Assembly: GCA_017861355.1 (NCBI GenBank)
Contig: JAGFXQ010000154.1
Coordinates: forward strand, 1-14,586
Direction: 5' to 3'
DNA: 14,586 bases
From: Bacillota bacterium
GTDB lineage: Bacteria; Bacillota; Clostridia; Lachnospirales; Lachnospiraceae
Part shown: in pieces, positions 14,118-14,586 of the stretch
Position numbering within the stretch: the first letter of the stretch is position 1
Layout: each line of letters starts with the position of its first letter
Notes under the pieces: generated by a model
What the model saw: only the letters and a program-made list of their open reading frames with translations
Database searches by the model: none
Told to the model about the DNA's origin: nothing
Program-made: the position numbers and the translations under genes

Positions 14118-14146
14118 ATTATACCATTGAAGAAATATAATAGCAA
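14118..14146 (-). promoter_or_regulatory. strong promoter upstream of rpmJ
   Basis: On the minus strand TTGCTA (complement of 14141-14146), a 17-nt spacer and TATAAT (complement of 14118-14123), with TGG before the -10 making it an extended element. Transcription would start near 14111, about 28 nt before the rpmJ GTG. Confidence 0.75.
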
Positions 14147-14160
14147 GTAATTTTTTATCT

Positions 14161-14190
14161 TAAAATCCGCCCTGTTACAGGCAGCTTTTA
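14161..14190 (-). terminator. possible terminator after infA
   Basis: TAAAA (14161-14165) and TTTTA (14186-14190) flank a GC-rich core where GCC(C)TG pairs with CAGGC around a TTA loop. The minus strand ends in GGATTTTAAGAT. The stem has an internal mismatch of about 3 nt, so it is a moderate candidate, supported by the promoter lying just downstream. Confidence 0.45.
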
Positions 14191-14286
14191 ATTCAGTTAT
14201 TATAGTACTTTTGAACACTCATAAACTGCATGATTTCATTCTCTGCTCGTTCATGCTTCGATCTTTATTCCTGTAATTTGATTGCT

Positions 14287-14505
14287 TTACTTGTCACGCC
14301 AAATAATTCTACCCTTGGTTAAATCATAGGGAGACAACTCCAGTGTCACCTTATCACCCGGTACGATCTTAATGAAATTCATTCGAAGCTTACCACTGAT
14401 ATGTGCCAGTACTCTGTGTCCATTCTCAAGTTCAACCTGAAACATTGCATTTGGTAATTTCTCAATTACAGTTCCTTCGATTTCAACGACATCAGTCTTA
14501 GACAT
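14287..14505 (-). CDS. infA: translation initiation factor IF-1
   Basis: A 72-residue single OB-fold protein that binds the ribosomal A site during initiation with IF-2 and IF-3. MSKTDVVEIEGTV.E.LPNAMF.VELENGH.VLAHISGK and the PGDKVTLELSPYDLTKGRI.WR end are typical and the length is exact. AAGGAGG precedes the ATG, which overlaps the stop of the gene before it (TAATG), implying translational coupling. Confidence 0.98.
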   Translation of the reverse strand: MSKTDVVEIEGTVIEKLPNAMFQVELENGHRVLAHISGKLRMNFIKIVPGDKVTLELSPYDLTKGRIIWRDK

Positions 14506-14586
14506 TACTCAACCTCCTTACTTGAATTTCCATGCTGCACCAATTTAATTGCTCTCTTTATCTCTTCATTCTTGACTGTTTGCTTC
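14505..14586 (-). CDS. KOW domain-containing RNA-binding protein, C-terminal end (partial)
   Basis: The frame gives the last 26 residues of a protein, stopping at TAA (complement of 14505-14507), whose final A is the first base of the infA ATG. The segment NEEIKRAIKL resembles the C-terminus of the small L14e-like KOW proteins that lie between map and infA in many Lachnospiraceae and related Clostridia. The KOW domain itself is outside the window, so the call rests on this tail and the position. Confidence 0.65.
   Translation of the reverse strand, partial: KQTVKNEEIKRAIKLVQHGNSSKEVE

Noticed and set aside
1..14586. CRISPR arrays, tRNA or rRNA genes, transposases, phage genes
   Set aside because: No regular direct-repeat/spacer pattern, cloverleaf, rRNA core or recombinase motif was seen on either strand.

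Overview
The window looks like chromosomal DNA of a low-to-medium GC Gram-positive anaerobe of the class Clostridia, most likely Lachnospiraceae. Reasons: strong AGGAGG-type ribosome binding sites throughout; S4 (rpsD) encoded inside the alpha operon; an L17 carrying a long internal insertion; a KOW-type RNA-binding protein just before infA; and a secreted GH10 xylanase typical of plant-fibre degraders. Species cannot be named from the sequence alone.

Layout. (1) 1-741, + strand: the 3' end of rfbB (dTDP-glucose 4,6-dehydratase) and complete rfbC (epimerase), the end of a dTDP-L-rhamnose pathway cluster. (2) 742-945: convergent intergenic region with a tight hairpin and a 35-bp imperfect inverted repeat. 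(3) 931-3356, - strand: a capsule/exopolysaccharide unit reading small membrane protein, polyprenyl glycosylphosphotransferase, CpsB/YwqE-type PHP phosphatase, driven by a consensus sigma-A promoter (3528-3556) with a ~165-nt leader. (4) 3860-7973, - strand: ecfA1 (frameshifted), ecfA2, ecfT, truA, mgtC, ending at a clear terminator (3730-3781). ecfA1-ecfA2-ecfT form the energising core of a vitamin/metal ECF transporter. (5) 8655-10310, + strand: a secreted CBM22-like/GH10 xylanase, placed between rplQ and ecfA1, which are usually adjacent. (6) 10379-14586, - strand: KOW protein (partial), infA, rpmJ, rpsM, rpsK, rpsD, rpoA, rplQ, the distal part of the large ribosomal protein cluster.

Most noteworthy points: the ~400-nt, heavily folded non-coding leader between rpmJ and rpsM, with its own extended -10 promoter and several helices whose wobble pairs only work on the rpsM-sense strand (a candidate ribosomal-protein autoregulatory RNA); the +4 frameshift in ecfA1 exactly at a (GGAA)3 repeat; the xylanase inserted into a conserved housekeeping gene order and carrying substitutions at normally conserved GH10 active-site positions; and an apparent gene-start remnant (Shine-Dalgarno plus five codons) directly after cpsB. 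No rRNA, tRNA, CRISPR array or transposase was found.
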